Assembly (NCBI GenBank): GCA_964459805.1 | Contig: CAYWOD010000225.1 | Span: forward strand, 1 to 5,567 | Length of the DNA: 5,567 nt | Reading direction: 5' to 3' | DNA from: DAOVRL01 sp964459805 | GTDB taxonomy: Bacteria; Planctomycetota; Phycisphaerae; Sedimentisphaerales; Anaerobacaceae | In this document: positions 1-4,491 of the stretch, piece by piece | Layout: every line of letters begins with the position of its first letter | Numbering within the stretch: position 1 is the first letter of the stretch | The notes under the pieces: generated by a model | Database searches by the model: none | Seen by the model: the letters and a program-made list of their open reading frames with translations, nothing else | Told to the model about the DNA's origin: nothing | Translations under genes and position numbers: made by a program

Positions 1-11
1 CAAGAATCATT

Positions 12-320
12 TCAAGGTGCGTAAAATGACACGCTTAACTTAACACCTATGCCCTTGGTGGCCGGCCTGACCGTCAATACGCGCTTTCCACCGTACATGC
101 GGTCAAGTTTCTCCTGGAGTAACCGCGGCCAATGGAAGGACGTGGAATAGCCGTTTACGACGATGGTCTTCCTCTTATCATCGAAGATATTGAGCTTGCC
201 GGCGCCTGGCTGGGCTTGCTCGGTCAGGCCACAGTTGCCCAGGACTGCTCCAAATAGGAATGCGAGAATTGCCGCCATTTTCCGCCATTTGACACGTTTT
301 ATGCGTTTTTTCCCATTCAT
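12..320 (-). CDS. Truncated exported protein, N-terminal part of a possible SGNH-hydrolase-like family
   Basis: A 102-residue reading frame starts at ATG 320 behind a good AGGAG site; an in-frame GTG at 350 has no comparable site. The first 14 residues are strongly basic (MNGKKRIKRVKWRK) and are followed by a hydrophobic stretch at about residues 15-28, so this is a signal peptide or membrane anchor. A cysteine follows (LGNC), but the residue before it is Asn, so a lipoprotein signal is doubtful. The mature part contains TIVVNGYSTSFHWPRLLQEKLD, which resembles the first strand and nucleophile-loop region of planctomycete SGNH/GDSL-like proteins (family memory, not a search). After ATKG, near position 50, the sequence changes to IGVKLSVSFYAP and stops. 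Family members normally continue well beyond this point, so I infer a 3' truncation by rearrangement or insertion. The gene diverges from the operon to its right. Confidence 0.5.
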   Translation of the reverse strand: MNGKKRIKRVKWRKMAAILAFLFGAVLGNCGLTEQAQPGAGKLNIFDDKRKTIVVNGYSTSFHWPRLLQEKLDRMYGGKRVLTVRPATKGIGVKLSVSFYAP

Positions 321-329
321 ACGCGTTTG

Positions 330-334
330 CTCCT
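330..334 (-). promoter_or_regulatory. Ribosome binding site choosing the start at 320
   Basis: AGGAG on the minus strand lies 9 bases before ATG 320. It favours this start over the upstream in-frame GTG at 350. Confidence 0.6.
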
Positions 335-369
335 GAGTTTTGAGGTTCACCTACTTCACAAGCACACGG

Positions 370-398
370 ATTCTGTTGGTTTCCTGTCCTAACGTCAA
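370..398 (-). promoter_or_regulatory. Weak candidate sigma70 promoter for the leftward gene
   Basis: On the minus strand, TTGACG (393-398) and CAGAAT (370-375) are separated by 17 bases. The -35 is good (5/6), but the -10 matches only 4/6, so this is tentative. It would place the start of transcription shortly before the leftward reading frame. Confidence 0.25.
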
Positions 399-430
399 GT
401 CAAAAATTGCTGAAAAATCGCATAATATTC

Positions 431-500
431 AGTAATCTGTGAATTTCTAAAAAAATTTGTGAAATATAGAATAAAATACTTGACAAAATTAAGTAATCTG
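431..500 (+). repeat. Pair of 9-bp direct repeats (AGTAATCTG) in the AT-rich promoter region
   Basis: AGTAATCTG occurs at 431-439 and again at 492-500. The second copy falls between the -35 and -10 of the plus-strand promoter; the first lies about 41 bases upstream of the -35. Two identical sites 61 bp apart, one inside the promoter spacer, are what a repressor's operators would look like. This is inference; the binding protein is unknown, though the HTH protein encoded next is the obvious candidate. Confidence 0.35.
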
Positions 501-507
501 GTAAAAT
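480..507 (+). promoter_or_regulatory. Sigma70-type promoter for the rightward operon
   Basis: TTGACA (480-485, perfect -35) and TAAAAT (502-507, 5/6 match to the -10) are separated by 16 bases in a strongly AT-rich stretch, unlike the GC-rich genes around it. Transcription would begin near 514. This leaves a leader of about 220 bases before the first gene, holding a palindromic repeat (575-637) and a small hairpin AGTCT-cgac-AGACT (650-663). No further promoter or terminator is evident between the following genes, so this one may drive the whole cluster. Confidence 0.6.
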
Positions 508-574
508 GTGCCCAATGTTCGGTTTATATTTAACAAACATGAGCTGTGTTGGGTCAAGATTGCTTTCATGGGTC

Positions 575-637
575 GTCATTGCGGGCAGGCCGACGCGGGC
601 CCCCTGGGGGTTTCCTCGTTTTACTGCGCGCAATGAC
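575..637. repeat. Palindromic interspersed repeat, GTCATTGCG family (copy 1)
   Basis: The left arm GTCATTGCGGGCAG (575-588) pairs with the right arm CTGCGCGCAATGAC (624-637), 13 of 14 positions. The spacer contains a second small palindrome, CCCCTGGGGG. The outer ends match those of the repeat at 3295-3378 (GTCATTGCG ... CGCAATGAC), so both belong to one dispersed family. It lies in the untranslated leader and could fold as RNA. Confidence 0.65.
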
Positions 638-737
638 ACCCACAGTTTCAGTCTCGACAGACTATTAGCTGAAGTCGGCAAAAGGCAGCTTCTGTATGGA
701 GATAGGGCTGTGCCGGCGAGTTCAAGGTGGGTGGGCA

Positions 738-1166
738 ATGAGAGGGACGTGTGAGAGTGTCTCCCGTGAGAGGTCAGAACGTGGAAGCCGGCATCGCAGG
801 AGCGTTGATTTGTTGTGCAGCAGGGCGAATATGCTTGCCGGCGGCGATAAGATCTTGATGAAAATGTACCTGGAGAATGGCAACAGTGTTCGACAGATAG
901 CCCGTCTGATCGGTGTCAGCGAGATAAGTATTGCTCGGAGAATACGCAAAATGACCAGGCTGCTGATGCAAGGCCAATACATTAGCTGTTTGCGAGGGCG
1001 AAAGAGGTTAAGCGCGACGGAGCTGAGCATTGCAAAAGAATATTTCCTGATGGGCCTGTCTATCAGGGGCATCGCTGCAAGGCGGGCCTGGACCTTCTAT
1101 CGCGCCCGCAAAGCGCTCAAGAAAATCCAACGAGCCCTTCAAGAGGAACCAATAGCGGATAGGTGA
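738..1166 (+). CDS. Small helix-turn-helix protein, sigma-70 region 4-like
   Basis: This 142-residue basic protein is the first gene of the rightward cluster. Residues about 38-75 (LMKMYLENGNSVRQIARLIG then VSEISIARRIRKMTRLL) have the length and hydrophobic spacing of a helix-turn-helix of the kind in sigma-70 region 4 and related phage regulators. A second, similar segment follows at about 91-133 (LSATELSIAKEYFLMGLSIR then GIAARRAWTFYRARKALKKI), suggesting two tandem HTH units. I chose ATG 738 because AAGGTGG (724-730) lies 7 bases upstream. An in-frame ATG at 696 would add 14 residues but has no clear site, and ATG 831 would remove the basic arm. It ends 34 bases before the ATPase gene and is probably co-transcribed with it. 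It likely binds DNA as a regulator, perhaps of its own promoter; its target is unknown. Confidence 0.7.
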   Translation: MRGTCESVSRERSERGSRHRRSVDLLCSRANMLAGGDKILMKMYLENGNSVRQIARLIGVSEISIARRIRKMTRLLMQGQYISCLRGRKRLSATELSIAKEYFLMGLSIRGIAARRAWTFYRARKALKKIQRALQEEPIADR

Positions 1167-1186
1167 ACCTATTCGAGAGACGAAGC

Positions 1187-1192
1187 AGGAGG
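1187..1192 (+). promoter_or_regulatory. Strong ribosome binding site for the ATPase gene
   Basis: AGGAGG, a perfect Shine-Dalgarno core, lies 8 bases before ATG 1201. It is the strongest site in the window. Confidence 0.8.
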
Positions 1193-1200
1193 CTTAGAAT

Positions 1201-1851
1201 ATGGCGACATACAACATTTCAAAAAGTTTTCACTGGCACGCGCCGGTTAGCGAGAAGGTTGTGCAGCTATGCAGGATGTTCGGCCTTACAGTGGACCGAC
1301 TTGCTGAAAGATACGGCGCCCACAGTTGCACGGTCGAAATCAATGATGGTGACATCGTATATATTAGAGGGCCGTCCGGAGCAGGCAAAAGCGTTCTGCT
1401 CAGAGAGCTGGAGAAGTGCATCCCGGCCTCGGAGAGGCTGAACCTCAGCCGGATAGATCTGCCGGTCGATAAGACCCTGATTGACTGTATTGATGGTGAT
1501 TTGCTGACCGGGCTTAGAATACTCGGTTTCGCCGGTCTGAGCGATTGTTACTGCATCCTTAATCAGCCTAACAATCTCAGTGACGGTCAGAAGTGGCGTT
1601 TTCGTTTGGCGATTGCATTGGCGGCGAAGAAGAAGTTCATCTTCGCAGACGAATTTTGCTCGGCCCTCGACCGCATTACTGCTGCGGTGATTTCATACAA
1701 CGTGTACAAGTTTGCAAAGAAGACCGGCACTACTTTTGTACTGGCTTCATGTGCAAAAGACATTCTGCTCGATTTGGCGCCGGACGTTCTGGTCACCAAG
1801 CCGTACTCCGGGCCGACCGAGGTCACATATAAGCGAGGCAGGAGACGATGA
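1201..1851 (+). CDS. Compact ABC-type ATPase, ATPase half of COG2401
   Basis: This is a 216-residue soluble ATPase. It shows Walker A GPSGAGKS (57-64), an ABC signature LSDGQ (126-130), Walker B FIFADE (146-151, with E151 as the expected catalytic base) and a D-loop SALD (154-157). Only about 62 residues separate Walker A from the signature, against roughly 90 in transporter ATPases, and no Q-loop or membrane partner is visible. That compact form, and the block LSDGQKWRFRLAIALA then ADEFCSALDR, matches COG2401 (ABC ATPase fused to a predicted acetyltransferase). Where an ABC protein has its switch histidine, the sequence reads LASCAKDI, with A185 in the histidine position, so hydrolysis may be altered. 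The stop overlaps the acyltransferase start (ATGA), so the two halves of the usual fusion are made here as coupled separate chains. The biological role of COG2401 is not known to me. Confidence 0.85.
   Translation: MATYNISKSFHWHAPVSEKVVQLCRMFGLTVDRLAERYGAHSCTVEINDGDIVYIRGPSGAGKSVLLRELEKCIPASERLNLSRIDLPVDKTLIDCIDGDLLTGLRILGFAGLSDCYCILNQPNNLSDGQKWRFRLAIALAAKKKFIFADEFCSALDRITAAVISYNVYKFAKKTGTTFVLASCAKDILLDLAPDVLVTKPYSGPTEVTYKRGRRR
1840..1844 (+). promoter_or_regulatory. Ribosome binding site inside the ATPase 3' end
   Basis: AGGAG lies 3 bases before ATG 1848 and 6 bases before ATG 1851. The spacing suits the second ATG better, so the acyltransferase may start at 1851. Either way it overlaps the ATPase stop codon, which implies translational coupling. 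Confidence 0.6.
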
Positions 1852-2591
1852 TGCGAAGCTGTTCTCTCAGCATGGGTCTGCAAATTGTCGCCGGCGGTAT
1901 TGACGATTACAAGAAGCTCGCCTGCTACCACTACCGTGACAGCAGCCTCGGCCCGTTCGCGGCGATCTTCGCGTTACGAGCCACGGATGACCTGGCATGG
2001 CGGTTAGGTGATAGGACTGTCGGCGTTATTGTCTATACGATGCCCGGCCCGGGCCTGGAGCTTCGCACGATCGCCACCGGCGGTTTCTTTGCCGGCTTCG
2101 ACAGGAGCACCGCCTTGGCGCTTATCAACAAGAACATCCGCTGCATCGCGAGGGTCATCATCGAGCCGAGATTCAGAGGGCTCGGCCTGGCCTCTCGGCT
2201 GGTCCGTGAAACGATGCCGAGGATGAACTGCCCCATCGTCGAGGCACTGGCGGTGATGGGCCTGGTCAATCCGTTCTTTGAAAAGGCCGGTATGACGCCA
2301 TACAAGGCGAAAACGCCCGCACGCTGTCTCCGGCTTATCGAGGCGCTTAGCACCGTTGGAATTGAGCAGCGCGAGCTCATCGACCCGCAAGGCGTACAGC
2401 AGAAACTCGCCCGCTTAGACAAAGCCCAGGCCGGATTCATTGAGCGTGAAATCAAAGCCTTCCTTCAAAGTTACGGCCGTCGCCGTGATATGCGTCCCGG
2501 CCACGAGCGAACGCGATACGTACTGAGCAAGCTGACGTTTCGCCCCGTCTATTACATCTGGTTCAACCCGAATCTGGAAATGCAGATTTAG
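1848..2591 (+). CDS. GNAT-fold acyltransferase, acetyltransferase half of COG2401
   Basis: This 247-residue protein has the acyl-CoA-binding motif A of GNAT enzymes: ARVIIEPRFRGLGLASRLV (101-119), with the R-x-x-G-x-G core at R108, G111 and G113. It is followed by a motif-B-like NPFFEKAGM (141-149). A long C-terminal part (about 150-247) ends in RTRYVLSKLTFRPVYYIWFN and is not a standard GNAT feature. In COG2401 this domain is normally fused C-terminal to the ATPase; here it begins in an ATGA overlap, so the two products probably act as a complex. The substrate is unknown. Phage Mu Mom, a DNA-modifying enzyme, is also a GNAT-fold protein, so modification of DNA is conceivable, but I see no specific Mom motif. 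The last 164 bp are duplicated downstream at 3070-3233. The ParB-like gene starts 4 bases after the stop. Confidence 0.8.
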   Translation: MMRSCSLSMGLQIVAGGIDDYKKLACYHYRDSSLGPFAAIFALRATDDLAWRLGDRTVGVIVYTMPGPGLELRTIATGGFFAGFDRSTALALINKNIRCIARVIIEPRFRGLGLASRLVRETMPRMNCPIVEALAVMGLVNPFFEKAGMTPYKAKTPARCLRLIEALSTVGIEQRELIDPQGVQQKLARLDKAQAGFIEREIKAFLQSYGRRRDMRPGHERTRYVLSKLTFRPVYYIWFNPNLEMQI

Positions 2592-2594
2592 AAT
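2431..2594 (+). repeat. Direct repeat, copy A (3' end of the acyltransferase gene)
   Basis: This 164-bp stretch recurs at 3070-3233, exactly 639 bp downstream as assembled, with about seven mismatches. It covers the codons from AGFIERE to the stop plus three bases. Homology ends abruptly after TTTAGAAT in both copies. Confidence 0.9.
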
Positions 2595-2595
2595 C

Positions 2596-2866
2596 ATGAT
2601 GAACAAAATTCAATCTATCGCTTTGGATAAGCTCATCGCCCATCCGGACAATCCGAACCGAATGAGCAGCAGCAGTTTTGCCAAGCTCGTTCGCAACATT
2701 GAGCGGACCGGCCGATACGAGCCGTTGGTCGTCAGGCCCTGCCCGCCTGTCACCCCTGCGAAAGCAGGGGTCCAGGAAGCCTGCGAAGGAATGGATTCCA
2801 GCTTGCGCAGAAATGACAAGGGACGCGGGAATGACAAGGGACGCGGGAATGACAAGGGACGCGGGA
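2596..2866 (+). pseudogene. First ParB-like gene copy, 5' part only, interrupted by repeats and the gap
   Basis: Reading begins MMNKIQSIALDKLIAHPDNPNR and runs through GRYEPLVVRP, which is box I of the ParB/sulfiredoxin fold. This 5' part is about 92% identical to the complete gene at 3403. After residue 50 the same palindromic element is inserted at the same position, giving VTPAKAGVQEACEG then RRNDKG, and the frame then continues as RGNDKG hexapeptides into the N gap. The rest of the ParB fold (the INGYHRW box) is not found next to it. If the array keeps its phase, the frame would continue into the acyltransferase tail at 3030-3230. It is either a broken, fused gene or the left part of an intact gene cut by a false assembly join. 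The start lies 4 bases after the acyltransferase stop. Confidence 0.65.
2748..2818. repeat. REPIN-like palindromic element in the first ParB-like copy
   Basis: Two inverted halves of 27 bp (2748-2774 and 2792-2818) begin and end with TGTCA / TGACA. The left half folds as CCCCTGC-gaaa-GCAGGGG. The right half is a less perfect version with two changes relative to the copy at 3555. It occupies the same position in the gene as in the complete ParB copy, so the insertion is older than the duplication. Confidence 0.8.
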
Positions 2867-3038
2867 NNNNNNNNNNNNNNNNNNNNNNNNNNNNNNNNNN
2901 NNNNNNNNNNNNNNNNNNNNNNNNNNNNNNNNNNNNNNNNNNNNNNNNNNNNNNNNNNNNNNNNNNGGACGCGGGAATGACAAGGGACGCGGGAATGACA
3001 AGGGACGCGGGAATGACAAGGGACGCGGGAATGACAAG
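2812..3038 (+). repeat. 18-bp minisatellite, interrupted by the N gap
   Basis: The unit AATGACAAGGGACGCGGG is repeated three times left of the gap (2812-2865). To the right there are a partial copy, three full copies (2976-3029) and a final partial copy (3030-3038). The unit derives from the right end of the palindromic element (GCGGGAATGACAAGG) plus a short spacer. Six codons per unit give RGNDKG in the ParB frame, and all six frames stay open. The true copy number is unknown because the assembly failed here. Confidence 0.9.
2867..2966. other. Assembly gap of exactly 100 N
   Basis: One hundred consecutive N is a conventional placeholder for a gap of unknown length. Both sides are the same 18-bp repeat, so the join could be correct or could link two different loci. 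Reading frames across it have no meaning at the length shown. Confidence 0.95.
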
Positions 3039-3230
3039 GCAGATGGAAAGGGGACAAAGGCCTGGGGGGCCGGATTCATTGAGCGTGAAATCAAAGCCTT
3101 CCTTCAAAGTTACGACCGTCGCCGTGATATGCGTCCCGGCCCCGAGCGAACGCGATACGTACTGAGCAAGCTGACGTTTCGGCCCGTTTATTACATCTGG
3201 TTCAACCCGAATTTGGAAATGGAGATTTAG
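3030..3230 (+). pseudogene. Duplicated acyltransferase C-terminus fused in frame to the minisatellite
   Basis: From 3030 the frame reads NDKADGKGTKAWGAGFIERE and continues through RTRYVLSKLTFRPVYYIWFN to a stop at 3228-3230, closely matching residues 193-247 of the acyltransferase at 1848. The link from the last RGNDKG unit to this tail is in a single open frame without stops. There is no start codon in view, because the 5' part is lost in the gap or absent. Either this is the end of a fused ParB-repeat-acyltransferase frame, or it is the 3' end of a second acyltransferase gene that has its own in-frame repeat insertion at about residue 193. Confidence 0.7.
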
Positions 3231-3233
3231 AAT
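3070..3233 (+). repeat. Direct repeat, copy B (acyltransferase tail)
   Basis: This is the partner of 2431-2594. The changes include GGC to GAC, CAC to CCC, and CAG to GAG before the stop. They leave the tail's reading frame intact, so it has no frameshift or early stop despite lacking a visible start. Confidence 0.9.
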
Positions 3234-3402
3234 TGAAGAGAATTGCAGTCATGCTCAGCGACGCGAAACAAAGGGAATCAATCTTAGCCTCCGCCGTCAT
3301 TGCGAGCGAAGCGAAGCAATCTCAAGCGCCTATAGGTTGGAGATTGCCACGGCCTGCTTCGCAGGCCTCGCAATGACGTACAAGCATCGAGGTCTTAGAA
3401 TT
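3227..3402 (+). repeat. 160-bp insertion-like spacer bounded by 8-bp direct repeats TTAGAATT
   Basis: TTAGAATT occurs at 3227-3234 and again at 3395-3402, exactly flanking a 160-bp segment. At the matching place in the first copy the acyltransferase stop is followed directly by the ParB start (TTAGAATC then ATG), with no such segment. This is the pattern of an insertion with a target duplication. The segment contains the palindrome 3295-3378. It also has a weak 47-codon frame from TTG 3233 (LKRIAVMLSDAKQRESILAS, then repeat-derived residues, stop at 3374-3376) that I do not regard as a proven gene. Confidence 0.45.
3295..3378. repeat. Palindromic interspersed repeat, GTCATTGCG family (copy 2)
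   Basis: The ends CGTCATTGCGAG and CTCGCAATGACG are perfect 12-bp inverted repeats. Inner GCAATCTC / GAGATTGC also pair, and each side has its own small stem (CCTGCTTCGCAGG on the right). The outer ends match those of the repeat at 575-637. Similar GTCATTGCGAGCGAAGC repeats are widespread in environmental bacterial genomes (general knowledge). Confidence 0.75.
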
Positions 3403-4467
3403 ATGATTAACAACATTCAGTCTATCGCTTTGGACAAGCTCGTTGCCCATCCGGACAATCCGAACCGGATGAGCGGCAGCAATTTCGCCAAGCTCGTTCG
3501 CAACATCGAGCGGACCGGCCGATATGAGCCGTTGGTCGTCAGGCCCTGCCCGCCTGTCACCCCTGCGAAAGCAGGGGTCCAGGAAACCTGCGAAGGAATG
3601 GATTCCTGCTTGCGCAGGAATGACAAGGGCGTGGATTCCTGCTTGCGCAGGAATGACAAGGGCGTGGCGTTCTCTGCGGGCTTGCAGTCCCGCCCTGATG
3701 CGTCCCGGGGGGATGCGGTAAAAGAAACCGGCGTCTTTCAGATTATCAACGGGTATCATCGCTGGAAAGCTCTAAAGCAGCTCGGCTATAAGAAGGCTGA
3801 TGTGATCGTCTGGGACGTTGACGATGAGCAGACCGACATATTACTGGCGACGCTCAACCGCCTCGGCGGCTCGGATGTCCTCGCAAAGAAGCTCGCACTG
3901 CTCAAAAAGCTCAGCAGCAAAATCAATGCACGCGAGCTTTCAAAGCTTCTGCCGAACTCAGCAGCGCAGATTAAGCGATTGACCGGCATGAAAATGCCGA
4001 AGGTCCCGGCAAAGGCTGCCTCAGAGAACCTTCCGAATCCGGTTGTCTTCTTCCTAAATGACAAGCAGCAGCAAATCGTCGAAGAAGCATTGTCACTCGC
4101 TGAACATCCCGGCGATGTCACCCCTGCGAAAGGGCCAGGTGTGAGAGCCTCCCAGTCTGTCACCCCTGCGAAAGGGTCAGGTGTGAGAGGCTCCCAGTCT
4201 ATCGCCCCTGCGAAAGGGCCAGGTGTGAGAGGCTCCCAGTCTGTCACCCCTGCGAAAGGGCCGGGTGTGAGAGCATCCCAGTCTGTCACCCCTGCGAAAG
4301 CAGGGGTCCAGGAAGCCTGCCAAGAAGTGGATTCCCGCTTTTGCGGGAATGACAAGGGATGCGGGAATGACAAAAAGCAGACCAAAGCCGCGAGGAAAGC
4401 CGCCGCCCTGACGACAATCACCCGGCATTTTATCAACACGACAAACCAGGAGCACACGGGAAAATGA
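3403..4467 (+). CDS. ParB/sulfiredoxin-fold protein with two in-frame repeat insertions
   Basis: This 354-residue protein starts at ATG 3403 (GAGG at 3389-3392), matching the start of the first copy. An upstream ATG at 3337 would only add residues encoded by the palindromic repeat. Residues 1-50 carry ParB box I (LDKLVAHPDNPNR ... EPLVVRP). Residues 107-130 carry box II (FQIINGYHRWKAL, with G117, H119 and R120). Residues about 150-190 form an HTH-like helical part (NARELSKLLPNSAAQIKRL). Residues 51-106 between the boxes are repeat-derived, as are residues 239-325 near the C-terminus, about 143 residues in all. Without them the protein would be about 211 residues. The first insertion falls where ParB folds have a beta-hairpin turn, so the fold might tolerate it. 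No ParA gene is present, so chromosome-type segregation is unlikely; a phage-type DNA-binding or modification role is an inference. Confidence 0.8.
   Translation: MINNIQSIALDKLVAHPDNPNRMSGSNFAKLVRNIERTGRYEPLVVRPCPPVTPAKAGVQETCEGMDSCLRRNDKGVDSCLRRNDKGVAFSAGLQSRPDASRGDAVKETGVFQIINGYHRWKALKQLGYKKADVIVWDVDDEQTDILLATLNRLGGSDVLAKKLALLKKLSSKINARELSKLLPNSAAQIKRLTGMKMPKVPAKAASENLPNPVVFFLNDKQQQIVEEALSLAEHPGDVTPAKGPGVRASQSVTPAKGSGVRGSQSIAPAKGPGVRGSQSVTPAKGPGVRASQSVTPAKAGVQEACQEVDSRFCGNDKGCGNDKKQTKAARKAAALTTITRHFINTTNQEHTGK
3555..3658. repeat. REPIN-like palindromic element with a duplicated right half, inside the ParB gene
   Basis: The left half is 3555-3581 (stem CCCCTGC-gaaa-GCAGGGG) and the right half 3599-3625 (stem ATTCCTGC-ttgc-GCAGGAAT). 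The halves are inverted copies of each other at 22 of 27 positions. The right half is repeated once more at 3632-3658, a 33-bp tandem step encoding DSCLRRNDKGV twice. The rest of the insertion, to about 3720, includes another short palindrome (GCGGG ... CCCGC, 3677-3694). Confidence 0.85.
4117..4284 (+). repeat. Four tandem 42-bp units in the ParB 3' region
   Basis: Units start at 4117, 4159, 4201 and 4243. Each encodes 14 residues of the form VTPAKGPGVRASQS, with small variations. The first 17 bases of each unit equal the start of the palindromic element; the remainder (GGCCAGGTGTGAGAGCCTCC plus CAGTC) replaces its hairpin arm. The period is a multiple of three, so the gene stays open. Confidence 0.9.
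4284..4354. repeat. REPIN-like palindromic element at the ParB C-terminal end
   Basis: The left half is 4284-4310 and the right half 4328-4354 (stem ATTCCCGC-tttt-GCGGGAAT). It directly follows the 42-bp array and encodes VTPAKAGVQEACQEVDSRFC then GNDKG. A short extra piece of the right end (GATGCGGGAATGACAA) follows. The native sequence resumes at QTKAARKAAAL. Confidence 0.85.
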
Positions 4468-4491
4468 GGCCCCTAACAAGAGTATCTGAAA

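Noticed and set aside
230..275. Lipoprotein signal (LGNC) in the leftward protein
   Set aside because: Asn immediately before the cysteine does not fit the usual lipobox; an ordinary signal peptide or anchor is as likely.
640..737. Riboswitch or structured regulatory RNA in the leader
   Set aside because: Only a 5-bp hairpin and the interspersed repeat are visible; no known riboswitch core is recognisable.
506..754. An 82-codon plus-strand frame over the leader
   Set aside because: It consists mostly of the palindromic repeat, has no convincing ribosome binding site, and overlaps the better supported HTH gene.
3233..3376. A 47-codon TTG-started frame (LKRIAVMLSDAKQRES...) as a gene
   Set aside because: More than half is encoded by the palindromic repeat, and the start is weak. 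It is described only within the spacer feature.
4117..4290. CRISPR-like array in the ParB gene
   Set aside because: The 42-bp units abut directly, lack spacers and are coding in the ParB frame.
3786..4457. Long minus-strand open frames across the ParB gene
   Set aside because: They are open because the GC-rich repeats lack stops in all frames. The plus-strand frame has the ParB motifs and operon position.
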